The translations under genes and the position numbers were made by a program. From contig CP094668.1 of the NCBI GenBank assembly GCA_022836915.1, forward strand, positions 4,960,001-5,024,000: a DNA stretch of 64,000 nucleotides. Reading direction: 5' to 3'. This DNA comes from Paenibacillus sp. OVF10. GTDB taxonomy: Bacteria; Bacillota; Bacilli; Paenibacillales; Paenibacillaceae. Below are positions 39,065-47,871 of the stretch, in pieces; the first letter of the stretch is position 1; every line of letters starts with the position of its first letter. A model generated the notes under the pieces. That model worked only from the letters and a program-made list of their open reading frames with translations, had not been told where the DNA came from and did not search any database.

Positions 39065-39427
39065 TCATATGAATATACTATTCTTCTTTCCCCGAATTTC
39101 GTCCTCGTTCACAAGCGGCCCGGATAAGTTAGCGCCTTGTTCTTCAATCCCTTCTTTCACATTTAGAGGTTGAACATTGGCCGTAGGAGAAGTGATTTCG
39201 ACATTATACTTATCACTTGGAAGCCCTTGTCCACCTGAAGTGAACCATTCACTTTGGAACAATCCGTTCATTACATACGCCTTCGATTGTGCGTTATATC
39301 CTTCTTCACTTGTAACTGTGACCATCAGTTCCATATCCGTCGGCAGATTCGTTGTTCCACTAATAGCTAGATGATTATCTTTATTGAATTCCTCGTTAAC
39401 ATTCAGATAATTTATTGTATATTCTCC
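39065..39427 (-). pseudogene. remnant of an unrecognised (probably secreted) protein
   Basis: An open frame of about 120 codons with protein-like sequence (NVNEEFNKDNHLAISGTTNL, QSEWFTSGGQGLPSDKYNVE) but no proper start: the first ATG is at 39334, well inside the conserved-looking part, and the frame opens just after a stop at 39428-39430. Short ATG AAA CTT TCT AAG before this, in another frame, may be the original N terminus. The beta-rich style suggests a lipoprotein or surface-protein C-terminal domain. Confidence 0.5.
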
Positions 39428-39539
39428 TTAGAAAGTTTCATATGTTTATTCTTGATCTATTTTTGATCTACTTATGCCTGTAATATGCATAGATTGTAGT
39501 ATTTTTGGACTTTCATTAAAAAATCCCCCAGAAGGGGGA

Positions 39540-40223
39540 TTATTTAACTTTTGTGAAATCTACTTTATAGGTTACAGACAATTCTTTACCTGAATACATA
39601 TAAACTAGCTCAGCTGGCTTGCTAAAATCGATTTTTGAATTATCAAAACTTACATGTAAGACTGACACATATGCTGGAGCTTCTGGCCATGATCCGCTCA
39701 TTGAGACATTGTCCTTACCTCTTATATCTTTTGGTTGATAAACTTTACTCCCTTGTTTCAATACCACTTTAAGATTCTTGGTAAAAGTAATACTATTGCC
39801 ATACGTACGTAGCTCGAAATCTAATCTATTCAAACCTTTGTAGAGTGCTAAGAACTCTTTTGCATCTTTTAATGTATATGTATCATAATCGTTAAACTTT
39901 AGAAAAGAGGCTCTAACTATATTATAATATGGGGAAGATACCCAGACATCTGGTTGCCATATTTCAAGTTTATCAATTGAAATCTTTAATTTTTGCTTAT
40001 TATTGAAATCAATTACGGCATCATATCCTTTCTTGCCTATTGCAATTGCATTTTTAAGTTGCTGATCTGATAAATTAAAAATACTAGATTTGACTTTATT
40101 ACTTGCTTTTTGTTCTGTTGTGCTCGTGATTTTAATGTTACTTGTGGTTGTATTACTAGCTGCCATGGCCTATCCTGAAAATAGTGTTGACATAATAAGC
40201 AATGAGATAAGTAACTTTTTCAT
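39540..40223 (-). CDS. putative secreted protein with amber codon in the signal peptide
   Basis: Reading from ATG at 40223 (after GGAGGGTTAG) gives MKKLLISLLIMSTLFSG, then an in-frame TAG at 40170-40172, then AMAASNTTTS and 200 more open codons. A signal peptide interrupted by one stop, probably from TGG or CAG, is the simplest reading; this is a substitution, not an indel. Otherwise translation could start at ATG 40166, giving a 208-residue cytoplasmic protein. The mature part is lysine-rich with beta-strand-like repeats (SKPAELVYMYSGKELSVTYK). No family recognised. Confidence 0.6.
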
Positions 40224-40282
40224 CTAACCCTCCAAATATAGGTATTTAGTATATTTTATCCTATCTGAAGATGTAGGTAAAT

Positions 40283-40378
40283 GGTTTTGTTTTAGATAAT
40301 ACTTTAGAACTACAAGATATTCTATTAGAAGGACTCTTTAATGCACAGAAAAATGTATTCTGGCAACTAAACAAATAA
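40283..40378 (+). pseudogene. short coding-like segment, unknown
   Basis: Open frame VNGFVLDNTLELQDILLEGL and on to NVFWQLNK and TAA. No start codon or ribosome site. It directly precedes the tnpB ghost and may be the tail of another lost gene. Confidence 0.3.
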
Positions 40379-40380
40379 AG

Positions 40381-40557
40381 ACAACTCTGTCCGACGATGG
40401 TCCCCTTCCCATCCAGATCTGCTCCGTTTGCGGACATCAGGACGGAAAGAGAGATCTACATATCCGAGAGTGAGGCTGCACCAGCTGTGGCGTTCATCAT
40501 GACCGTGACCGTCAACGCGAGCTTAAACATTCGAGAAGAAGCTCCGACTTCTAACAA
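40381..40557 (+). pseudogene. IS605-type TnpB C-terminal remnant
   Basis: The zinc-finger end of an IS605 OrfB/TnpB nuclease: ICSVCGHQDGKRDLHIRE, a TGA where the family has Trp, then GCTSCGVHHDRD. Both Cys pairs and the closing catalytic HDRD survive, but everything before is missing. The segment ends near a hairpin TCCGACTT...AAGTCGGA (40545-40571), which may be a leftover right end. Confidence 0.8.
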
Positions 40558-40718
40558 TAGTTAAGTCGGATATTTCAACTACTGGACAGTTAAAAGCATA
40601 ATTTTCTTCTCAACCCACCGCGCTCATCTTTTAAAGGTACATCCTTGGATGGCAGATAAGAGAAACATAAGGACCTCCGTTTTTGGTTTATTTTGATATT
40701 GTAGAGTAGTTTTTTCAC

Positions 40719-41090
40719 CTAACTAAGAACATTATATTTATCTATAATAATCTGGAAGTTGGAATTTGAGCTGCTGAGTTTATAACAAACACTGCCTATT
40801 GAAGCTGTAGCCCACTCCTCGGTTATAGCCGAAGTCCATCTCGTTCCGGACTGAATCGATAAGATGATTTTTTTGGCCTCATCTCGAGTAATATATAAAC
40901 TTTTGTCTTTATGGATTGAATTTTTTAGTAAAACAGCGCTAGGAGTTTTTACATTGGCATACACCTATACTGTCGCTTCAACTCCGTAGAGTTTAGCCAA
41001 AAGGACATTAATCTGATGAATGGCTAGTGCTGTCTTGTTATACTTACATACGGATTTTCGTAATCGTGCACGGCTTTTAATTTTGATATT
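40719..41090 (-). pseudogene. unrecognised protein remnant with in-frame amber stop
   Basis: From 40964 an open frame gives VYANVKTPSAVLLKN and a further 66 codons to a stop at 40719. The same frame continues upstream beyond one TAG (40965-40967) as KYNKTALAIHQINVLLAKLY and ends at a TGA near 41091. The two halves read as one decayed protein. Function unknown. Confidence 0.45.
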
Positions 41091-41102
41091 ACTATCTCAT
41101 GA

Positions 41103-41125
41103 TCATGTTCTTGTCCCTCGACACG
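41103..41125 (+). repeat. 23-bp direct repeat, copy 1
   Basis: TCATGTTCTTGTCCCTCGAC followed by ACG; identical to 41822-41844. Confidence 0.8.
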
Positions 41126-41136
41126 TCAACAAATTA

Positions 41137-41490
41137 TCACTGCACTCTTTCGGAAATATTTTTACTTATTTCTTCAGGATTTTCAACACCAATGATCAAC
41201 TTTGATATTTTGAACTTCCCAACTTTAAAGCTATTCAAATCTAAATGAAGTGTTTCAAGCTCATTTTCAAAAACGTGCAGTTGATAACCACCATTTGATC
41301 TAAATAACCCATTTCTCATTTCTCCTAATAAAGCACCATATAGTTTAAAAGCATTTGGTATTGGTCTACCTGTTGTTATTCCCTCGATTGAAGAGTATGG
41401 AATTTGCAACCCATTATCTAATTTTAAAAAGGGTGAGTTTCCAAAGTTGATATTTACGTAGGTTTCCATTAGTTGAATTTTACGTTCCAT
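41137..41490 (-). CDS. hypothetical protein, possibly PH-domain-like
   Basis: A 117-residue soluble protein with alternating strands: YVNINFGNSPFLKLDNGLQI, PYSSIEGITTGRP, GGYQLHVFENELETLHLDL and a C-terminal helix. The strand pattern followed by one helix is like bacterial PH-type domains, but this is only a shape argument. The start follows GGGGGAATCAAAAT. It lies between two copies of a 23-bp direct repeat. Confidence 0.55.
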   Translation of the reverse strand: MERKIQLMETYVNINFGNSPFLKLDNGLQIPYSSIEGITTGRPIPNAFKLYGALLGEMRNGLFRSNGGYQLHVFENELETLHLDLNSFKVGKFKISKLIIGVENPEEISKNISERVQ

Positions 41491-41821
41491 ATTTTGATTC
41501 CCCCATTTTCATTTCAAATAATCCATTTATTTATTAACCCATAATTACATATAATACCACAAATACCTCTTTTGTTCACAAAAAACTGAGCACTGCCCTC
41601 CGCTCCTTCGCGGGTTATGTCCACCTTTATATATTCCAATTCCAATCACCTATTAAAGAACCTACGTTTGTAGCATATAGTGCTTAAACAGGGACTTATC
41701 TTTAACCTAAACACTAAGAAAATACTATATTTTCACTGGACAATTAGTTTATTTTTCCTGCACATTTGTTAAATGAAACTGCATGAAACTTAGTTAGGTG
41801 TTTATCTAATCGGTAATCGGC

Positions 41822-41844
41822 TCATGTTCTTGTCCCTCGACACG
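41822..41844 (+). repeat. 23-bp direct repeat, copy 2
   Basis: Identical to 41103-41125. The leucine-rich protein fragment becomes readable exactly after this copy. Confidence 0.8.
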
Positions 41845-42913
41845 ATTTCAGCCCTACATCTTCTGAAGATGTAGCCGAACTCGCAAAGCTTCCTTGTCTG
41901 ACACATATTGAATTGGATGGATATACGGAATCGATCTTTCCATTTATAGAGGACAACCCGTTCATTAATGAACTTCATATCTTACATCATGGTCAAACGA
42001 TGCTCGATATCAGCAAGAGTCACCTGACCAGACTTATTGTGGATGTCAGCGGGTTGAAGGAGTTAATTTTGAACACAAAGATGAAAAGTCTGAATTTCAC
42101 AGGTGAGCTGTCTCCTGATCTGCGTATCTTGGCTTATGAAGACGGTAAATACATCACTCTCAATGTTGCATCGGGCATGCCACAGGTTAGGGAATCTCAC
42201 GGCTTGAAGGTCTGTATATCAGAGATATTACGGAACTTAATCTGGAGCCACTTGTGCAGTATTATCATGAGCTTTCAGAGTTGCGATTGTGGGGTAAACC
42301 CGGCAATGTATCCCATATAGAATCGATTCAGCATTTGGCAAATTTGCAAACCTTCACTACATACGACTTGTTCGGCTTCAATGGTGAAGAATTCCCTGGT
42401 CCAGAGCAACTTCCAAAATTGGCTACGCTGTGGCTAACCAGCTTGCCTGCCGATGCAGCCAAATGGATCAAAACAAGATATAAAAAATTCGTTGCTGCCG
42501 GACTTGATATAGAGATCACCAAAGCACGCAAACCGGAATGGCTTGCGGAGAACCTGAACAATCCGTTTCGGGATTGGGATGGGCGGGACCACATTAAGGC
42601 AGTTCACGCCAAAAAAGCAACGCAATTGTACAAGCAGTGCTTGAAGGAAATCCGTCAGTTAAGTCAAGATTTTAACAATCAGGAAGCTATGCACAAACAG
42701 CTCGTCTCCATGGTTGAGAACTACACACAGACCTTCAACAAGATGGATGCCAAGACCGGCTTTATTGAAACTGTTGAGCGGGAAGAGATTTATGTTGTTC
42801 TAACGGAGTTGCTGGATCAATTACAGCAGCATTTGGAACTGCGTCAAGATGATTGGGTTAAGGTTAATCACGAGGAATTATATGAGGTATTTGATCGTTT
42901 GAGGGATTTTTAG
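41845..42913 (+). pseudogene. leucine-rich-repeat-like protein, 5'-truncated and frameshifted
   Basis: About 355 codons of a cytoplasmic protein with degenerate leucine-rich repeats (LAKLPCLTHIELDG, SHLTRLIVDVSGLKELIL, YYHELSELRLWG, LPKLATLWLTSLP) and a helical C-terminal domain ending in YEVFDRLRDF. No start codon is found; the frame opens at the 23-bp repeat. A missing G in the GGG at 42190-42192 shifts the frame in the middle. The missing front indicates real truncation. A copy of the last 12 codons is at 60408-60447. Confidence 0.7.
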
Positions 42914-42920
42914 TTTACGT

Positions 42921-42958
42921 AAAAAGGGTCCTGTTATGAAAATGGCAGGACCCTTTTC
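42921..42958. terminator. bidirectional terminator
   Basis: AAAAAGGGTCCTG pairs with CAGGACCCTTTTC between the convergent leucine-rich fragment and the GntR gene. Confidence 0.85.
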
Positions 42959-42971
42959 TGCACCGCCGACC

Positions 42972-43695
42972 TCAAGTGTCGTAACTAACCAGATAATGAT
43001 GAAGTTCCGTGTTATAACAGCCGATACTGTGCTCAATTAATCTGCCTTCTCCGTCGAAGGAGTTACGGAGGCGCTTAAGCACATGCGTCCCCGGGGATCT
43101 TCAGTAGTTGGCATACCTCATGAGCTGCCGGCTCTACAAAGAAACGGTCTTTGAAGCTCTCCAGCAAAATGTTGTTCTCCTCCAATGAGTCATACAGCGA
43201 TTGGATGTCTCCATTCATTTCTTCCATGCCTCCGCCGGGTAATGCAGCTGCTGCCAAGAAGTGTATCAGATGAATATAAGGTTGTCCGTTAAGAATGTAG
43301 AGCCTTTCAATCCGCTGGCAATACGGCCCGTAGCGACCATATTCCTCCGTTCCGGTATCATTGGTGAGTAAACGGGAATTCAGAACTTTCTTTTCCAGCT
43401 TATGGCCCTCTTCTACGAGCAGCTCCGTAAACCGTTTGCCCTTTGAGAGCTTCTGATGAGAGGTATTGCGCAACACAATTGTGCCAACACCGCTTTTCTT
43501 CTGCACGTAACCTTCCTGCGACAGCTCTTGGACCGCACCGCGGACTGTCATTTTACTGACGCCAAATTCTTTCTCCAGCTGTGGTTCAGAGGGGATGATG
43601 CTTCCAAGAGGATATACTCCATGTAGAATCCGATCTTTGAGAATTTTTGGATTTGCTGATATAAAGGACCTTGCTTGCGCTTCAGAGACACTCAC
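42972..43695 (-). CDS. GntR family regulator with UTRA domain, frameshifted
   Basis: About 240 residues of the HutC/FarR type: N-terminal winged helix (LEKEFGVSKMTVRGAVQELSQEGYVQKKSGVGT) and a UTRA effector domain. An extra base in the CCCCGGGG run (43091-43098) ends the frame early; removing one base gives IPGTHVLKRLRNSFDGEG and a stop at 42972. The start is GTG at 43695, six bases after the kdgK stop with AAAGGT between, so it is the last gene of the operon. UTRA regulators sense sugars or sugar phosphates; here probably a 2-keto-3-deoxy acid or amino-sugar acid. Confidence 0.85.
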
Positions 43696-43701
43696 TGTTC
43701 A

Positions 43702-44715
43702 CTACCTTTCAACATCTGAGGGATGGTCCGACAGCGCGCGGAGCACCTCATTCTCGGTAAAAAGCGCTGTATCGCCTTGAGTGGTATGGGCCAGCATCGC
43801 TGCCGCCACTGCCATATTAACCGTATACTCGTGTGGGTATTGCTGCAATTCCCCATGGATGATGGTGCTAGCAAATACATCCCCTGCACCGATCCGGTCA
43901 TACACTGGGAATATCAGCCTTCGGGAAAATACGAACGTACCTTGATGATAGATATATCCTGTCAAGGAATGCGTATGGTCCGCGTTAATCACACGGTGGG
44001 TTCCTGCTACCGTTCCGATTCCGAAGCGCTTTGCAACTTCAGGAATCGCTTGCTTCATCTGTGTTATTCTATCATATTCTCCGGTTCCGATGCCAAGAAT
44101 ACACTTTGCATCCTTCTCATTCATTAACACCAGATCTGCCAGCCCCAGCAGTTCCTCATAATGCGGGCGGGCCTTGACATAACCATCTGTCCCCCATAAC
44201 GCAGGACGGTAATTACAATCAAAAACAACCTTGCCCCCAGCACTCCTCACTTCCTCAGCAAGCCGTTTCATCTGCTTGCGCACGCCATCATTCATAGCCA
44301 GCGTAATGCCACATAAATGAAGAACATCGACTCGGGAGGCAAGATCTTTCATATCATAATTATCTGCCTCCGCGGTATTGAAACTGCTGCCCAGCCGGTC
44401 TGTGTAAGTAACTCTGCCAGGGCGGGCTCCAAAGCCATTCTCCAGAAAGTACATCCCAAGGTGTCTACCGCCCTGGCTAATAAGAGAGGTATCTACCCCC
44501 AGCTTGCGCAGATAAGCGATAGCCGCTTCGCCCACCGGAGTTTCCGGCAAAGTCGTAATAAGAGCACCGTTATGGCCGTATCTGGCTAGTGCTGCCGTTA
44601 CATTCACCCCGCTGCCGGAAAACGAATAATCCAGCCTGCTGCTCTGGACCAGTGTTTTGTAGCCCGGAACCTGCAGCCGCATCATCACTTCACCAAATGC
44701 AGCAACCCTAGGCAT
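43702..44715 (-). CDS. kdgK: PfkB family carbohydrate kinase, 2-dehydro-3-deoxygluconokinase
   Basis: A 337-residue ribokinase-fold kinase. It starts with AFGEVMMRLQVPG, has GSGVNVTAALARYG substrate contacts near residues 33-46 and the PfkB signature DRIGAGDVFASTIIHG near 271-286, with the catalytic Asp in GAGD. KDG kinases of this subgroup phosphorylate 2-keto-3-deoxygluconate at O6. Its start overlaps the dgaF end by 8 bp, so translation is coupled. Confidence 0.87.
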   Translation of the reverse strand: MPRVAAFGEVMMRLQVPGYKTLVQSSRLDYSFSGSGVNVTAALARYGHNGALITTLPETPVGEAAIAYLRKLGVDTSLISQGGRHLGMYFLENGFGARPGRVTYTDRLGSSFNTAEADNYDMKDLASRVDVLHLCGITLAMNDGVRKQMKRLAEEVRSAGGKVVFDCNYRPALWGTDGYVKARPHYEELLGLADLVLMNEKDAKCILGIGTGEYDRITQMKQAIPEVAKRFGIGTVAGTHRVINADHTHSLTGYIYHQGTFVFSRRLIFPVYDRIGAGDVFASTIIHGELQQYPHEYTVNMAVAAAMLAHTTQGDTALFTENEVLRALSDHPSDVER

Positions 44716-45463
44716 ATCGGTCTACCAGCGATTTCATTGTTTCGAGCAGTCTGCGGACATCCTGTACGTTTGTACTCCCGGTCTGCGACTCAATAATTGA
44801 AGAATAGACATGTGGTATAACCTGAGGTACGCCTGCCTGTAGTGCAATCTCTAGAATGGGTCCAAAGTTGTCCAGATCGATTCCGCCTGTAGGCTCCAGA
44901 GCAAATCCCGCTTCTCCACAAGCCTTGGCAACAGCACGGTACTCCTCTTCCAGCTTCAACCCCTGCATCGGATAATATTTGAGCGCGTTCCCTCCCATGT
45001 CACGAACCAATGCAATGGCGGCATGAACCGGAACAATGGCCTGCGGAGTCGTTACTGAACTGATGGGGCCAGTCGATATATTTACATAACCTGGCTGACC
45101 GCACGGAGATACCAGGCAGTTAATCCAACTATCTTTAGGTCCCAGATTGGCACGGGTTGCCCCGACTGCCGGGAATACTTGATTGATATGGCTTCCCGGA
45201 TAGCTGGCGACAATCTCCGCCACAACTGCAGCCTGACGGCTGTCTCCGGCCCCAAGTCCGATAGATACGGCATCTTGAATAGCCTGACCATATTCAGTCA
45301 TGGCAACTACAGCTTCTTCCGACGTAGCATAATTTTTGGAGAGCACACCAATAAGTACATATCCTTCCGCAGCTTCGTACACATCCTTGGCGTTCCCGAT
45401 ACTCCCGGCCAGTACATTAATTGCGGCCCTGTTCTTATACAGACACTGCTGAATATGACTCAT
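44708..45463 (-). CDS. dgaF: KDGP aldolase family protein (DgaF-like)
   Basis: A 251-residue protein of the DgaF type, a TIM-barrel aldolase splitting 2-keto-3-deoxy-6-phosphogluconate to pyruvate and glyceraldehyde 3-phosphate. Landmarks: AAINVLAGSIGNAKDVYEAA, GYVLIGVLSKNY, GALKYYPM-like NALKYYPMQGLK and LEPTGGIDLDNF. The lysine in KYYPM is the likely Schiff base. It starts inside the dgaE stop (ATGA overlap). Confidence 0.87.
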   Translation of the reverse strand: MSHIQQCLYKNRAAINVLAGSIGNAKDVYEAAEGYVLIGVLSKNYATSEEAVVAMTEYGQAIQDAVSIGLGAGDSRQAAVVAEIVASYPGSHINQVFPAVGATRANLGPKDSWINCLVSPCGQPGYVNISTGPISSVTTPQAIVPVHAAIALVRDMGGNALKYYPMQGLKLEEEYRAVAKACGEAGFALEPTGGIDLDNFGPILEIALQAGVPQVIPHVYSSIIESQTGSTNVQDVRRLLETMKSLVDRYA

Positions 45464-46568
45464 TCTGGTTTGCCTCCCACGATTTCATGTATTCTGCTGA
45501 CGATGACCTGCAAATCATCTCCTTGCAGCGACCTTGGATCAATATCGAAATAACCCTGCTTGACGCCATAGTCTCGGGTATATACCGCAATTACACCTTC
45601 ACGTAGCTGGTCATTCATTTTCTTCGCATCCACCCCGGCAAGAGAGGAATCAATCTGGACGCGCCCCGGAAAATCGATCTGCCGGCTTCATCCTGCACGA
45701 TGCGGACCGAAACACCAGGAAGTCTATCCAGTGCCTGAAGAGCCTCCAGCGTCTGCTTCTCTCGTTCACTATTATCCGCTTTGTCCTGGTATTCCTCTAG
45801 CGCTTGAAGTAACCCAAAAATGGTCTCTTTGCCAATCTTCATGCTGCGGCCAATCCCGTGTAGCTGTACCTTAAGCCACTCCACGTATTTCTTTTTGCCG
45901 GCGACAATGCCGGAAGTAGGGCCTTCAATAGCTTTCGACCCGCTGTAAATGGCCAGATCCGAAAGTTGGATATATTTGTGCAGATCCTCTTCCGCTGCCG
46001 CATCAACAATCAGCGGCACCCCTCTTCGCTGTGCAACCTCCCAGGCCTCTTCCACAGAAATCATGTTCTTCTGGACAGCGTGATGGGATTTAACATAAAA
46101 AATGGCTGCAGTGTGTTCGCCGATTGCCTGATCGATATGCTCCTTGCGGCCTTCATTGGCGTATCCAACTTCCACTACCCGGCCGCCGCCAAGGAATATC
46201 ATGGTTTCAACCGGCGCTCCATATTGCACATTATGGCCTTTTAGCATAATAATTTCATTTTTCAATATCGGCTCTTGGTGCAGACGAAGGCTGAGACGTG
46301 GATCTCCGGCAGTCACAATGGCTGCCACTGACAGTGCAATACCACTGGATGCGGAGTTCACCACAACCGCGCTTTCCGAACCAAGTAGCTGTGCAATATA
46401 TTCTCCGGATTTGTTCACAAGATCCGCAATTTCCACGTACTGCTGTCCGCCCTGTTTCATCGCATCCATGACTGAATCCGTTGGTGCGGAAACGCCAAGG
46501 ATGCTCATTCTTCCACTGGCATTAATAACACGCTTCAATCCATATTTAGCCTGTAATGAGTGACCCAT
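45460..46568 (-). CDS. dgaE: DgaE family PLP-dependent ammonia lyase (SelA-related), frameshifted
   Basis: About 369 residues of the SelA-like fold type I family. In Salmonella, DgaE turns D-glucosaminate 6-phosphate into 2-keto-3-deoxygluconate 6-phosphate and ammonia. The PLP lysine is in YSGSKAIEGPTSG. A missing base near 45660-45665 (CCGGGGCGCG) shifts the frame; the joined end reads AGVDAKKMNDQLREGVIAVY and continues to 45460. The ATG at 46568 is chosen because AAAGGAG is nine bases upstream; the earlier ATG at 46574 is too close. It overlaps the amidohydrolase end by 23 bp. Confidence 0.87.
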
Positions 46569-47644
46569 TAGCATAAACTCCTTTAGCCTCAATATAGTAT
46601 TGCGTGACCCGGACATCTCCTTCCGAGTCCTTAAGTTGCTTTTCGCCTGCTTCCAGAGAAAACAAAGTCAGGTTCGCCTGCTGTCCCACCCTAATCTGCC
46701 CGAGCTCCGGCTTACTGAGCCACTCCGCTGGACTTCTTGTAACCGCACGGATCACCTCTTCCAGACTGTAGCCGAGGTACAGAAATTTCGTCAGTACATT
46801 CGACATACTGTATACCGGACCATTCATACGGTTGCCTCGGTAAATGTCCGTACTGATTGTATTCAGCGCAATGCCTGCAACCTTGGCCTGTTCTGCAATC
46901 CGGAAGGAGAAGCTCGCTGTGCCATGCCCCACATCCAGATGAACTCCCCGAGCAGCTGCATCCAGCAGTTCTTGCAGCGGTGTGCCGTCCGCATGAAACA
47001 GATTGTTGGACTTGCCGTTAAGATAATGGGTGATTACATCACCCGACTGTAGTAGCTCCAGCACATCAGAGATCGCGGGCGGAGCAGAACCGATGTGAAC
47101 CATGAGCGGAAGTTTCGTTTCTTCCGAGAGTGTGCGTGCCAACTTGAGTGGCTGTATGCCGCTGTCTTTGACCACACTTTGGCTGATGCGGGCTTTCAGA
47201 CCAACAATGAAATCAGGATAAGCCGATACTGCCTCCAGTACCTTGGCCCGGTCAATCCATTCCAGCTGCGACAGTTCATCCGTCCGTTCGAGCCCGATGC
47301 TTGAAATGTTCAACAGAGCAAATACTTGTGTTGCAGCCTGTAGTCTTGCGGTATAAAAGCTCCAATTCGATCTGCACCGCAGCTTCCGGCATCTACAAGC
47401 GTTGTCACCCCTGTTTCACACCAATTTCGTCGATATCATCGCCATAGGGATCAAGCTCCTGGACGGCATGCACATGCATATCAATCCACCCACTGGACAC
47501 ATATAACCCTGAACAATCCAGCTCATTTTCTCCTTCAGCCTGTCCTGGCGCTGTAATGGCGGTGATGATCCCGTCCTGAATGGCGATATCCAGAATTCGC
47601 CCGTCAACAAGCTGCAAATTGCGCAGCACATTCTCTGTGCCCAC
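46546..47644 (-). CDS. amidohydrolase/deacetylase family metallohydrolase, two frameshifts
   Basis: About 366 residues of the amidohydrolase superfamily (EF_0837/AHA_3915-like group that travels with dgaE and dgaF). The N-terminal metal motif is GWIDMHVHAVQ; VDAGSCGADRIG follows; later metal ligands are in MVHIGSAPP, ITHYLNGK and LDVGHGTASF. Two missing bases, in GGGG near 47410 and TTTT near 47362, split it. Such enzymes could remove an acyl group from an N-acyl amino-sugar acid before DgaE. The start is GTG after AAAGGAGATGGGATGA. First gene of the catabolic operon. Confidence 0.84.
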
Positions 47645-47871
47645 TCATCCCATCTCCTTTTTCAACCCCGGTTTACAGGCAAAATTCAAAAAATGATTCA
47701 TGATATGAAATCTGTACTTCTAATTAGTTGAAAATAAGCCTGATGATCTACTTTATTCTAAAGATTATAATGTTATAATGTTTATACTAGCACAAGAGTA
47801 ATCCAGAAGAGAACACTGATTTCTAATTCAACAGTTTAATCCGAATATCCTAACACTGGAGGGACTGCTTC

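Noticed and set aside
40381..40557. TGA in the TnpB remnant as selenocysteine or tryptophan recoding
   Set aside because: The rest of the gene is missing, so simple decay explains it; no SECIS-like structure seen.
39540..41090. Two in-frame TAG codons as pyrrolysine or suppressed stops
   Set aside because: No pyl genes or reason for amber recoding in this kind of organism; both are in a decaying region.
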